Source: Isochrysis galbana (lineage: Eukaryota > Haptophyta > Isochrysidales > Isochrysidaceae). Taken from it: DNA of 64,000 nucleotides. Shown in pieces: positions 31,822-42,200 of the stretch (its first letter is position 1; each line of letters begins with the position of its first letter). The DNA lies in NCBI GenBank assembly GCA_018136815.1, contig CM030934.1, positions 1,998,695 through 2,062,694 of the forward strand, given 5' to 3'. A program made the translations under genes and the position numbers. The notes beneath the pieces are model-generated. The model did not search any database, was not told the DNA's origin, and saw only the letters and a list, made by a program, of their open reading frames with translations.

Positions 31822-33203
31822 GTCTTGCTCGCAAGTACATTGGCGGAAGCTTACTTGGTTTTTGCGTAGGTAGGATATGGCCCACGGTTTGTCGTAGCCT
31901 TTGCATCCTCCCGGGGCGCCATGTATGGCTATCTCTCCCTCCGGGGTTACGCATTCCACTGAAGAGCGGACCGCATAATCGATTAATAATCGAGATTGAA
32001 GTTCTCTCCGTCGTCGAGAGTCACGTGAAAGTTACGCGGGAAGCGGTGCCCCAAGGCGGACGTGTCCGTGTAAACGTAGAAGTGCCAAATCGGGCGCTTG
32101 CCTGATTCGACTTTTACAATTCCTTCTGATGCAGTTTTGGCGCGTTGTTGATTGCCCCTAAGAACGTGAAAGCCTTCGCGCTCTAGAGCACTTGCCAAGT
32201 GGCGCGTCTTGGTCTTGTACGCTTTAACCGGGTCGAAAATGCGGAAGACTATGTAAGTGGCGATCTCCTTGAGTGAGGACCGGATTGCGCTAGATTTGCG
32301 AGGGGCTTGGTCGGCTAGCGTGCCATAGGTGACCCCGAATTCGTGCGGGATTCCTGAGAGAACAGTTTGGAGTTTGTCGCCATAGGCGGCCTTAAATTGT
32401 TCGTGCGCATCATCATCTACGTAGAAGATCCAAGGGCCTTTACGGCCCTTGTCCATCCCGTCTGGTGTAGCGTCAAGGCCTTCCAGCCTGGAGAGAAGGA
32501 ATTTCATGAAGGTGGCAACATCTTCGCTCTTAATGTCCTTTTTGTCCTCGGCTAGCTGAGCTAGCTGAATGAAAAAAGGTATGTCTTCAGGTTCTTCCTC
32601 ATCATCTAGTGGGGGGGGTGCGAGTTGGTTGGTGCTGTTGGCAATCGGTTTTGGTTCCGACTGCGGGTCCGCTCGCTTACGCGAGGGCGGCGGGGGTTGT
32701 TGAGTGGGTTGAGAAGGGGCCAACTGTGTTCCTGTTGGTTGCTTTCCCTTGGGGCCAGCCGCCTCGGCGTACGATTTCTGGGAACCATTCTTTGAAGGGT
32801 TGGAGGCCGTAAAGGCTCCCAGGATGGATTGTTGTGTGTAGTGCCCGCCCACGAGGGGTGCACAGTTGGTAGGAAATGCCTCCATGGGGGTGGCAGCAGA
32901 GCTGCCACACCCCATGGGGAGTCCTTGAATGGGTGGCGTGGCGGCTGGTGGTGGCGGCTGAGCCTGTGTCTGGCTCTGTTGGTCTGGGGGGAACAGGGCT
33001 CTGCCTGTTCCCACCCTCTGGGAGGTCTGGCCGGCGGGCGGAGGTGGAAGCATGTCGACGTCTTCGTCGGCTGGGGCGGCGGCCTGCGCGCGCTTGGGCT
33101 CCGGTGGCTTCGGGCGGCCCCGTTGGGGCGTCGTGACTGCGGTGGGCTAGGAGGTGGGAGGCGGCGCGGCGCGCTCCATCGCTAAAACTATAACGATAGT
33201 TTT
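31822..33203 (-). mobile_element. LINE-type retrotransposon, ORF1 region
   Basis: On the minus strand a hairpin-like 5' end (AAAACTATCGTTATAGTTTT) is followed by ATGGAGCGCGC and a Pro-rich ORF1 (33180-31983). The N-terminus has RGRPKPPEPKR, and the middle has TQQSILGAFTASN and QKSYAEAA. The C-terminal domain includes GPWIFYVDDDAHEQFKAAYG and FPRNFHVTLDDGENFNLDY. An early in-frame stop occurs near the start, so the copy looks inactive. A second frame (from about 31959, MECVTPEGEIAIHGAPGG) runs into the gap and could be the start of ORF2. Homologous ORF1s lie at 37593-38210 and 43994-45020. No reverse transcriptase is visible here, so assignment to LINEs rests on 3'-tail and target-duplication features of related copies. 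Confidence 0.6.
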
Positions 33204-33799
33204 GCACAATGGCTCAATAAAGAGTAAACTTAGTAGTAAACAGTACACCCAAACCCAAACCCAAACAAAAATAGAAACACTATAGCTAACCAATTACCTA
33301 GATATCTCAGTTATCTAAGGTAACTGGCTGGACTTCGGCATTATCTCGAAGTAAGTACTTAGCTGCAGGCACTATCTTTAAGTAGGTACTTAGCAATGAG
33401 TCACTATCTACTTCGAAGTACTTAGTGCTCACAAGACCCTGTTCCACGCCTTAACATAGATTGAGAATATTCCAGATGTTCGAGATTGACTCAGACGTAG
33501 CACATCGTGTGCAAGGGAGTGGAGACGAACATCGAGGTCAAAGTCCGGAGGGTTTGACTTGATGGAGGGAGTCTTGCAGATTATTAGTAAGGCCTGACAG
33601 TGAGTAGAAAGTAAAGGACGGCGTCCTGTGTTTAAGTTAAAATAGCTGTTTGACCGGCCCTAGTCTCTAGTCTACTGATCTAGGCTCAGCAAGGCAGGCG
33701 GACAGCCTACAGCCTGCAGATCGGCGGCCCCGGCCGGCGAAGATACCTTGAACGCTTTCTACTTCTACTAAAAAACTCTTTCGGACAGGGTCACTTACT

Positions 33800-33800
<1 letters not shown>
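33204..33800. other. AT-rich stretch with hAT-like subterminal words
   Basis: Positions 33290-33430 hold degenerate tandem words (CACTATCT..AAGTA.GTACTTAG type) with small hairpins, similar in style to the subterminal arrays of the hAT element at 30547 and to 36880-36990. No gene is seen in the rest. Confidence 0.4.
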
Positions 33801-34345
<545 letters not shown>

Positions 34346-34353
34346 TCTCCGCG

Positions 34354-36313
34354 ATGGCGGATGCAATGGACTCCGCCTCTCTCCCCTTCGCCCGCATGGG
34401 CGAGGGGAGCTCTCGTCGTGGAGGGCGGCTGCGTGGTTGCATGGTACGGACCGCTGAGATCCTCACCGAGCTGCGCCGAGATTTCCAACGCCTCCCTCCT
34501 ATCCGAAAGTGGCAGATCTCTCTATGTGGCGCTGCGAGCGTCGGCTTCGCTCTCGGTCTCATCGTGATGGCGGCTGCCAGAGGCGGAGGAGGCGCGCGCG
34601 CGAGAATGGAGCCGCCTCGTTCGCCTTCTCCCTACCCCCCGCCACCGCCGCCGCCGCCGCCGCCGCCCCTGCCTTCGCCCCCGCCCCCGCCGCCGCCACC
34701 ACCACCCCCTTGGACACCACCCCCGTCGACGCCGCCCCCCTCGCCACCGCCGCCGCCGCCGCCACCGCCCCCCCTCGACGCCCCCCCCCCTCGCCACCTC
34801 CGCCGCCGCCACCACCGCCATCATGGCTGCATGAGGAGGCCTTCTTTTCTCCTCCGCTCTCGCTTGGCGCAGGACAGCTGCTCTTCAGGCGGCTGACGTT
34901 GCCGATGCCCAATGGCACCTACGCGCTCACAGGCCTCCGCGAGTTCGAACTCGTCGATGCGCATGGCACGCCTCTCGCGCCCGGCCGCGTCGAGCTACGC
35001 GCGCTCCGGCTCTACCTTGCCAAGTCCAAGGGCAAGCTCGCGCATGCGAATCCGCTGTGTGTCGGCGCAAAGCTGGACCAGCTGCTGGACGTGACCGACG
35101 AGTCGCGCGCTGCACCCTTCACCACCCCGCACGGCTACGGCTATGTCGTCCCAGATGACGGCCGCGCCTTCTCAGCCGCGCTCAACCTGATCCGGACCGA
35201 GGGTCTTAGCTCGGCGCGAGCCGTCAAGGAGTGCGTTGAATGCTACTACGCGCCGGGCAAAGGGCCCAACTGCACGTCGCCCGCGGCCAATGGCACGCTG
35301 GGCTGCTGCGGAGACGGCGCGATCAACGCCTCCGCCAAGTGCGACGTCGAAGCCGATAGAGCCAAGGCGTTGGGCAACCTCACGGTCCGCCGCGGCAACA
35401 CCCGCATCACACCGCGCCCTCGCGCCGCTCCCGCCCACTCGGCCGACCCACTCGCCCACAGGTCCGGCTGCGCTACAAGGTGAGCTACACACGACATCTC
35501 TGGCGTGTCACGCCCCTTCAAACGGGCCTTCTCTCGGCGCCATCGTGCAATCCCTCCTTCAACTTGCTGCGCAACGACACGCACCCTTACCAACGACGCA
35601 ACTTTTCGATCAAGATGGACTTTGATGCCTCGGTTAAATTTGCCCGGGCGCACCTGCGGCCGGTGCGCGCGTCGCTCTCTAGCGTCCTTTCCCGCACGCA
35701 CGTCCCTTTTCGCGCGCCGCTCCGCCCTGTGGGCGGGCCGACCTATTGTTTCGCCCGCGGCCAGCCTGTTGCTCCCTTCCGGCGACACAGGGAGGCATCA
35801 ATGTGTCCCTACTCGTCAACCAGCGGCACGCGTGCACTTCGCGCCCGTCCTACGCCAATGCCACCAACCACAGCAACACCACGTTCATCAGCGCCATGTC
35901 CCCTTGCATCGCCGTACATGACGCACCCATCTCGTTGCGCAAGGGAGACCAGGTAGCACCGCGTCCCCGCTTGCTCTCCCCCATCTTCTGCATTGGGCGA
36001 GCCAGTCCTACCCCAGGCCGCCACGCTTGCCGGGCCCTGCACCGACTCCGCACGTCAGCCATCACGCCAACTCTTGTCTTTCCACTCCCAACATAAGGTC
36101 GAGATCGAGGCCTGGTACTATGCCGGCCGACACGACCTTCAGCTCATCTACTCCGACGGAACGCACTTGGGCGCCGCAGCCTCGCTCTTGCTCGCCTTCG
36201 AGCCCGATGCGCCCATCGACGACATGGGCTCGGGCGACGACGGCTTTGGCAGCTTGGAGGAAGTCGAGGATGACTTAGACGTCCCTATGGAGGTGGACAG
36301 CTTCCATTTCTAG
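34354..36313 (+). CDS. Nod19-family membrane-anchored secreted protein
   Basis: The start at 34354 opens a type II anchor (WQISLCGAASVGFALGLIVM) and a polyproline stalk (about residues 90-145). The globular part (34800-35384) reads LTLPMPNGTYALTGLREFEL, AHANPLCVGAKLDQLLDV, then Cys motifs CVECYYAPGKGPNC and GCCGDG. It corresponds to the stress-up-regulated Nod19 family (PF07712). A splice at 35384/35462 gives NLTVRLRYKVSY. Exon 35791-35952 begins GGINVSLLVNQRHACTSRPS and ends LRKGDQ. The last exon, 36098-36313, reads VEIEAWYYAGRHDLQLIYSD and an acidic tail. The structure between 35480 and 35790 is unresolved. The polyproline region and the globular part are in different frames; the change falls near a run of ten Cs (34781-34790), so a sequencing indel or a small intron is possible. 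Plant Nod19 proteins are secreted, of unknown biochemical function. Confidence 0.7.
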
Positions 36314-37189
36314 CTGGGCGCGTGTTGGGCGGATGCGTGTGCTCGAGGCTCGAGCGGGCGACTCGAGTGGACGCCGTCAAGCGATGCACATCTAGAAGCG
36401 GCGGACTTGTGGTGTGCGGTGATCGGGCTCAATGTGTGCAGACGGCGCGGTTTTCTTGAGAAAAGTCTGTTCATGCTCTGAGCCTTCTCCCTTGCGCTCA
36501 TCAAGAGTGCCGTTCCGTTGCCCACCCCATCTCTGCCGTTGAACCCCATGCTCTGCACGCGAGATGACCCTGCCGCGCGGCGTGTCGAGGTGGAATGCAA
36601 CAGCATGCGTGGGGACTCTCGTAAGCCCCAGAAGGTGCAGGATGGCGATCAGCAATTGTTCAACAACCTGCACTATGGTTGCGTGTGGCCGCCTCGTCTA
36701 AACGAAGGATCGTCTCGCTCACTCGTGTTTGTAAATAAGGTTGGGTCACGTGTATGTGCGTTGTCGGTCCTTGAAAGGACCGTGAGGTGAACTAGATTTC
36801 TTCCAACCCCTGAAGGCATACTGGGAATGCCTGGGGATACGCCCTATGAGCAGCACAAGTAAGGCATGGAACATGTTTGTAAGATACCTAGATATCTACT
36901 AGATAGTCTCGCATTTTCACTATCTACATGTATCTAGATGGCAGCCAGACACTATCTACATGTACCTAGATGACAATTCCCACTTGGCTCAATAACACCC
37001 AGATATTTGGCACGAGGAGCGCGCGCACGCGGTGCGGTGCGGAACGACGGACCACGGAGGCAAGCCAGCGAGCACAGGGAGACTAGCCCAGGGAGGACAG
37101 ATGACGAGTGCACCTACGCGCCATCTCACTCACACTCACTCACACTCACACTATTCACAATTGGCTGCAGCAAGCAGAGCATGCTCTAG
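36314..37189. other. No gene; AT-rich subterminal-type array at 36880-36990
   Basis: 36880-36990 carries repeated CACTATCTACATGT.TCTAGATG words like those of the hAT elements, just upstream of a hAT coding fragment. The rest has no recognisable feature. Confidence 0.4.
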
Positions 37190-37352
37190 GGTCTAGGGTT
37201 TCGTCGACTTGCGAGGCCTTCAGGTCATCGTGAAGTTTGCCTGCCTTGGAGAACATGCGCTCTGCGCCCGCCGAGCTAGCCGGCCGTCCGAGGTACCGCC
37301 GCGCCATCTTGGCTAGCGTTGGCAAGCCCTCACTCAGGCCGGCCGGTGGTCA
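37190..37352 (-). pseudogene. hAT transposase C-terminal fragment, second copy
   Basis: The minus-strand frame reads GLPTLAKMARRYLGRPASSA, then GAERMFSKAGKLHDDLKA, closely matching the domain at 30841-31242. A retroposon sits at 37353, just 5' of this block in transposase direction. Confidence 0.7.
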
Positions 37353-38316
37353 ACCTATTGTCAAAATAGGGGGCAATGGGGGCGCTCTGCGCCCCCCTAC
37401 ACCGGGCACTAACTTCCCTCCGGGGGGGCCCGTCATTCACTCTCACGCCCTGCCTCTTGGCATGGGCTGAGCACTCAACACTCTGACCCAGACCCCCAGT
37501 GGGCGCGGGTCGAGACTCGCACTCCCAGGCCCACTCGGGCCAGCACTCGTACTCACTCTTCCCCCCCAAAATCTATTGTTATAGTTTTAGCGATGGAGCG
37601 CGCGCCGACCGCTCCCACCTCCCAGCCCTCTGCCGCCACGACGCCCCAACGGGGCCGACCCAAGCCACCGGAGCCCAAGCGCTCGCAACCCTCAGCCCCT
37701 CCCGATCAAGACGTCGAGATGGCGCCACCTCCCTCTCCTCCCAGGCAGCCTCACAGCCAGGGAACAGGCAGAGTCCTGTTCCCTGGTGCAGACCAGAGCC
37801 AGGGCAATGCCCTTCCACAGGCCTCCCTCGACACGCCACCCAACCAAGGACTCCCCATGGGGGCTGGCAGCACTGCTGCCACCCCCATGGTGGCAACTCC
37901 TACCATCAGTGCACCCCTCGGGGGCGGGCACTTGACACAACAATCAATCCTGGGGGCTTTTGCGCCCTCCAACCAACAACCAACACCTGCGCAAAAATCC
38001 TACGCGGAAGCCGCCAAGAAGGGACCCATGGGGAAGACTCCAATGCAGCAAGCCCAGAAGCAACCAGCCCCACAGCCACAGCAGCCATCGCGCAAGCGGG
38101 CCGACCCCCAATCGGACCCCAAGCCGGTTGTCAGCAACAACACACAACTTGCTCCCCCCCCTCTTGATGAGGAGGAAGAGCCGGAAGACACCCCTTTTTT
38201 CATTCAGCTTGAGTTTTGTTTGTGCGCCTTGGGACTTGGTGCGGTCATGTGTGTCGTGGCTTGGCGTGTTAGTGCAAGTCTAGTGAGAGTAGAGGTACTA
38301 ACGCTCATGAATGTGT
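37353..38316 (+). mobile_element. LINE deletion derivative in hAT debris
   Basis: The insert is flanked by a perfect 19-bp duplication, TCAGGCCGGCCGGTGGTCA, at 37334-37352 and 38317-38335. It contains a 5' UTR, the 5' motif CTATTGTTATAGTTTTAGCG, an ORF1 from 37593 (MERAPTAPTSQPSAATTPQR and on to PFFIQLEF), and then jumps to a 3' end (GTGAGAGTAGAGGTACTAAC) that matches the tails at 2035 and 45590. Head and tail are joined with the middle missing, so it is non-autonomous. ORF1 is open over about 200 codons before the junction. Confidence 0.8.
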
Positions 38317-38335
38317 TCAGGCCGGCCGGTGGTCA

Positions 38336-39120
38336 CATCGATCCGCTGGCAAGTGGTGATCGCGGGACCGGCTTTTTCCGGATTCTGGAAGCATGCACTT
38401 GAAAATTTTAGAGGCGTCAAAATCCTTAGTTTGGGAAACAACCACATCAGAAGGGGCCCGAGGTGCTCCTATATGGCATAACCTTTTTCACAAGCGCCGG
38501 CGATACATCACTCCCACAGAGCTAAGTGGGAATCCCTCCAGACAGTTATTGTGCATAATTAATACTATCAACCCTGGCACGGGGGGCAAATATACTATAC
38601 ACTATACACGGCCGAAGAGTGCGCGGTCTATGTACCCCCTATTAGTTTACTGATAGTCGAGGTAAAGGTTGGGTAGTAGGGAGGTGCACAAGCATGCTGC
38701 CTTAAGCCGAACATGTAGCGGAGATTTTTTTAAGAAAAATTTTTTTCTTGCCCCGTTTAGGTGAAAGGTGAAGACAGGGGGCACCGGAACCAGGAGGGAA
38801 GGGCCGCGGCCCGCTGCGGCCACTCGCTTTGGTGAGAGGGATTAGCGCTTTTGGGCTCCTATTTCACGAATGCCCCCCCCCCCCCCCCCCCTGCGTTGTT
38901 TTTACCCGAGAGGGGTTTTCTCCTAGCGTGGCCTCGAGGAGAGCGCGTGCTAGGATGCGCAGAGTCGGTGCGTGCACTGGGGGGAGGACAAATATCGAGG
39001 GGAGGGGGTAGTGCGCCCCCTCCCCCGGTAGCACTCGGACACCTGGCTCGTTAGGCATGGCGGGATTCCGGGACGGAAAAGTTGTGTCCAATTAGCTAGT
39101 GGGGTTGGCTAGGATATAAC
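38336..39120. other. Repeat fragments, no gene
   Basis: 38655-38755 matches the LINE 3' UTR at 45245-45330 (GGTTGGGTAGTAGGGAGGT). C runs occur at 38873-38892. No coding region is recognised. Confidence 0.4.
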
Positions 39121-39773
39121 ATTAATTATTTTGTTACAAAACAGAGCTCGATCATCGATACGGCAAAGAGGCAACGACACACAAAAGACACAAGGAGAAA
39201 ACAAGCGCAAGTGCTCGCTGCCATAGAACGAGCAGGGATAAGGAGACATGGAGGGTACATGAGGCGGCTGGAAGAAAGCAAGACATACGTCATGCGAAAC
39301 GAGCACGGGTGGCGCACGGCACTTCAGCACTTACAACGCGTCGGCGGGTAAGCACCATCCACCCCACTGATGTCACTTCTCTACCACCACATTCTTAGCC
39401 CGGAGACGCAACACATAGGACAAAGGAAACGGTCGCACTAGCAACATGCGAGCTATCGGCACGGTGATCGTGAAGGACGCTGCGCACCATTGCATTGAAA
39501 CAGCGAGAGGGAGCGCCTGATAAGGCGCACAACGCACAAGACGAGACCTTCATGGGCGCAGGCAATGCCATGGTTCAAATGGGAACACTATCGCAAGGCA
39601 CGATGGAGAAGTGGAGGATCAAGATTCTACCGGAACACCAGAGGAAACAAGGTATAGCCGGGGACGACGGCAAGTTATACAACAGGTGTGTGAGCGGAAG
39701 CAGTCGTGTCCCGAAAAAGACGAGGCCGGTTGGGCTCGGTGCTCAAGTCGCGCAGTGGCGTGGTACCGGGTGA
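39121..39773 (+). other. Two protein-like open frames of unknown nature
   Basis: A frame ending at about 39350 reads IDTAKRQRHTKDTRRKQAQV, then LAAIERAGIRRHGGYMRRLE, and stops after LQHLQRVGG. A second frame, 39495-39773, contains DETFMGAGNAMVQMGTLSQG and EKWRIKILPEHQRKQGIAG. Both have protein-like composition but no recognised domain. They may be exons of an unknown gene or transposon remnants. Confidence 0.25.
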
Positions 39774-39909
39774 AAGAACCAGGAGCCGAGCCGCGGCGCA
39801 TTGTACCGCCACCTCGACATGCCTGCTCGCTCCCGGTTCGATGGGTGTCGGAGCATGAGGACGATGTCGCACTTCGAGGCTGGCATCCATGGTGTGGAGG
39901 TTTGGCACC

Positions 39910-41817
39910 TCACTCTTCCTCCTCGCTGCACCGCTGGCGCTTCGTCGCTCTCGAATCCCCATACTCTGGCTCGCCCTCAGCCGCAGTCTGCGCAAGCCGT
40001 TCAGATGGGCATGCTTGCGGTGCTACGCGGGCCGCCGTGGCCGGCGCGCCGCCGCAGTCGAAACGCCCCCCCAAGGAATTAAGAGCCGCCCCTCTCACCG
40101 AGGGCCGACACACTTCAGGTGCCGAGACGGCCTGCACCAACGAAGCGGCCTGCGCCGTCGGCTCGCGTGCCTCAGGGATGGCGGAGGCGGGCGCAGCGAG
40201 ACCAGGTGTGTCGGCGACGAGTACGCACGGGGCAATGGGCGCGAGCGGGCTTCTACCTCGTACGGTGGCGTCGAGTGCCGCGGTGGGCTCGCTCCTTCTC
40301 CGGTCGAGGCGAATCAGCTGGTCCCTCGCGAGGGGTAGCCGGTCGAGCGGGCAGCATCCGCGGTGGTCGACCTCCTTGGAGATGCATCCAAAGCAGAACT
40401 CGTGCGCGCATGGTAGCGCGACGCGCGTACGCTGTCGGATGGGCCCAAGGCAAATACAGCATTCGGTCCGGTCGACTTGCGAGCCCTGTTTGGCTGGCTG
40501 CGGCGAGCTGCCGATCGAGGCGCTGCGGCCGGCGCCCTCGACAACGGATCCGAGCGGTGGGCCGCCTCCGCCCGTCCTCACGATGGGCATGACGTGGCCC
40601 TCGTGGCCGCCATCAGCACCCTCACGGAGCAACCAGGCCGGTACCACCTCGTTAGTGCTCGGCTCAACGTTTCGATGCCCGTCTACCGAGGCTGTGCCAA
40701 CGGAGGAGCCGCAGTCGCCAACCCACTCGGCATCCTCGTCGCCAATAGCCTCTGAGCACGCAGCCCTGATGGCGGCGCCAACCTCGTCCTGATCCTCCCC
40801 AACCTCGTCCTGATCCTCCTCGACGCCATTGTAAGGTAACTTGGCCCACACGAGTACCTCCTCCTGCCATTGCGTGCCCGGGACGCCCTCGTGCTCGACG
40901 CGCACGCGGCTCGTCCGCACCTCGGCGGAGACGGCGTGTCCGTGCAGCAGCCAGTAGTGGCCGTTGTTGCCATCGACGGCGGCACTTCCGCCGCATATGG
41001 CACAAGGCCGGAGCACGTGATAGCCCACTTGGGCGCGGCACGCTGAGCAGTGCACCGCACGAATCTGCGAGGAATGGGATGAAGGGATCGGTGGGCAAGA
41101 GCGGGCTGGACTCGGCGGCGTGTGCGGGCGTGGCGCACCGTGCACGAGCACTGGGGCGCCTTTTTCTCGTCTCCCTCTTCGTAGATGGCGTCTGTCGGAA
41201 TGTCGGTGCTCCATAGCCGCGTGCGATCGTCGGCGACGAGCCAGACCTGCAGCAGAGCGGAGGAAGGATGAAGGGAGCTGCGCTGAGTGGTCGGCGGCAG
41301 CGGGCGGACGGGTGGGCGCGTGCTCTCTCTCTCTCCCTCTTCCTTTCCCTCTCACTCTCCCTCCCTCCCTCCCGCCCGCCCGCCCGCCCGCCCGCCCGCC
41401 GTCCCTCCCTCTCCCCGACCCCCTCTTCACCTGCATCCCTCGCCGTGTGAGCTCCTCGCTGCATCGTCCACAAGCAAGGCTGTAGACGGGCGCCTGCCCT
41501 GCAGCCTCTTCCGCCTCCTCCTCGTCCGCCTCCTCTTGTTGATCGGATGGCAGTTCGTCCTCCTCGGACTCAGAGTGCTCGAGAGAGTCTGAGTCTTGCT
41601 CTCCCTCTCCTTCCTCCTCCTCTTCCTCTCCTTCTCCTCCTGTCTCTAGCTCTCTCCCTCTCGTGGCTCTTCTCTCCTCTCGGAATGCGTGCCGAAGCTC
41701 TCGGAGAGAAGCTCTGAGCCGCGCGGCGTCCGCGTGGACGCGGTCTGCGACGCGGATTCCCTCGATGAGGACGTCGCGTAGCGCCTGAAGGGGAGTGGAG
41801 GCTGGTGGAGAGACCAT
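39910..41817 (-). CDS. FAM72-domain protein fused to a C3HC4 RING finger
   Basis: Three exons: 41817-41431, 41246-41139 and 41064-39910, all joined in phase 0. The splice junctions are CAG|GTGAAG, CTGCAG|GTCTGG, ACG|GTGCGC and CGCAG|ATTCG. Exon 1 has a coiled or acidic N-terminus and ends CGRCSEELTRRGMQ. Exon 2 encodes VWLVADDRTRLWSTDIPTDA. Exon 3 continues CSACRAQVGYHVLRPCAICG and GNNGHYWLLHGHAVSAEV. Together this aligns along the whole FAM72 family (PF14976; SSRGM, LFSTDIPP, GYHV and NNGHFW motifs and paired CxxC). About 110 residues later a RING finger reads CCICLGPIRQRTRVALPCAH, then EFCFGCISKEVDHRGCCPLD. Animal FAM72A antagonises the uracil glycosylase UNG2 by promoting its degradation. 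A built-in RING would make this a plausible one-protein E3 ligase, which is inference. A 190-residue disordered tail follows. Confidence 0.85.
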   Translation of the reverse strand: MVSPPASTPLQALRDVLIEGIRVADRVHADAARLRASLRELRHAFREERRATRGRELETGGEGEEEEEEGEGEQDSDSLEHSESEEDELPSDQQEEADEEEAEEAAGQAPVYSLACGRCSEELTRRGMQVKRGSGRGRDGGRAGGRAGGREGGRVRGKGRGREREHAPTRPPAAADHSAQLPSSFLRSAAGLARRRRSHAAMEHRHSDRRHLRRGRREKGAPVLVHGAPRPHTPPSPARSCPPIPSSHSSQIRAVHCSACRAQVGYHVLRPCAICGGSAAVDGNNGHYWLLHGHAVSAEVRTSRVRVEHEGVPGTQWQEEVLVWAKLPYNGVEEDQDEVGEDQDEVGAAIRAACSEAIGDEDAEWVGDCGSSVGTASVDGHRNVEPSTNEVVPAWLLREGADGGHEGHVMPIVRTGGGGPPLGSVVEGAGRSASIGSSPQPAKQGSQVDRTECCICLGPIRQRTRVALPCAHEFCFGCISKEVDHRGCCPLDRLPLARDQLIRLDRRRSEPTAALDATVRGRSPLAPIAPCVLVADTPGLAAPASAIPEAREPTAQAASLVQAVSAPEVCRPSVRGAALNSLGGRFDCGGAPATAARVAPQACPSERLAQTAAEGEPEYGDSRATKRQRCSEEEE

Positions 41818-41984
41818 CGGGACGGGGGGGGGAGAGCGGGGGGGGGGAGAGGGGGCAGGGGGATGGGGGGAAGGGGGAGGGAGGCTTCTTCACGCCACCA
41901 GGGCGCCACTCTAATATCTTCTCAGAGCCCCAGAGCGAATGGGCTTTAAACTCTCCTCTCTCCCTCCCTTCCTCCCTCTCTCCA

Positions 41985-42030
<46 letters not shown>

Positions 42031-42200
42031 TCTCGCTCGCTCCCCCCCCCCTCTCTCTCTCACTCACTCACTCTCTCTCTCTTCTCCCTCTCACTCTTCT
42101 CTCTCTCTCTCTCCTCTCTGTTCCACTGTCTCTTTTGGACCCCTTCCCCCTCCTCCTCTTTCTCTCTCGTCTCTGTCTCTCTCTCTTACTCCCCCCGCCC
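41818..42200 (-). promoter_or_regulatory. Low-complexity tract upstream of the FAM72-RING gene
   Basis: The first 70 bases are purine-rich on the plus strand, giving a CT tract just upstream of the minus-strand ATG. Beyond that, 41950-42190 is CT-rich on the plus strand. Confidence 0.4.

Noticed and set aside
39611-40792. A 393-residue plus-strand frame
   Set aside because: It is the opposite strand of the FAM72-RING gene, which has domain and splice support.
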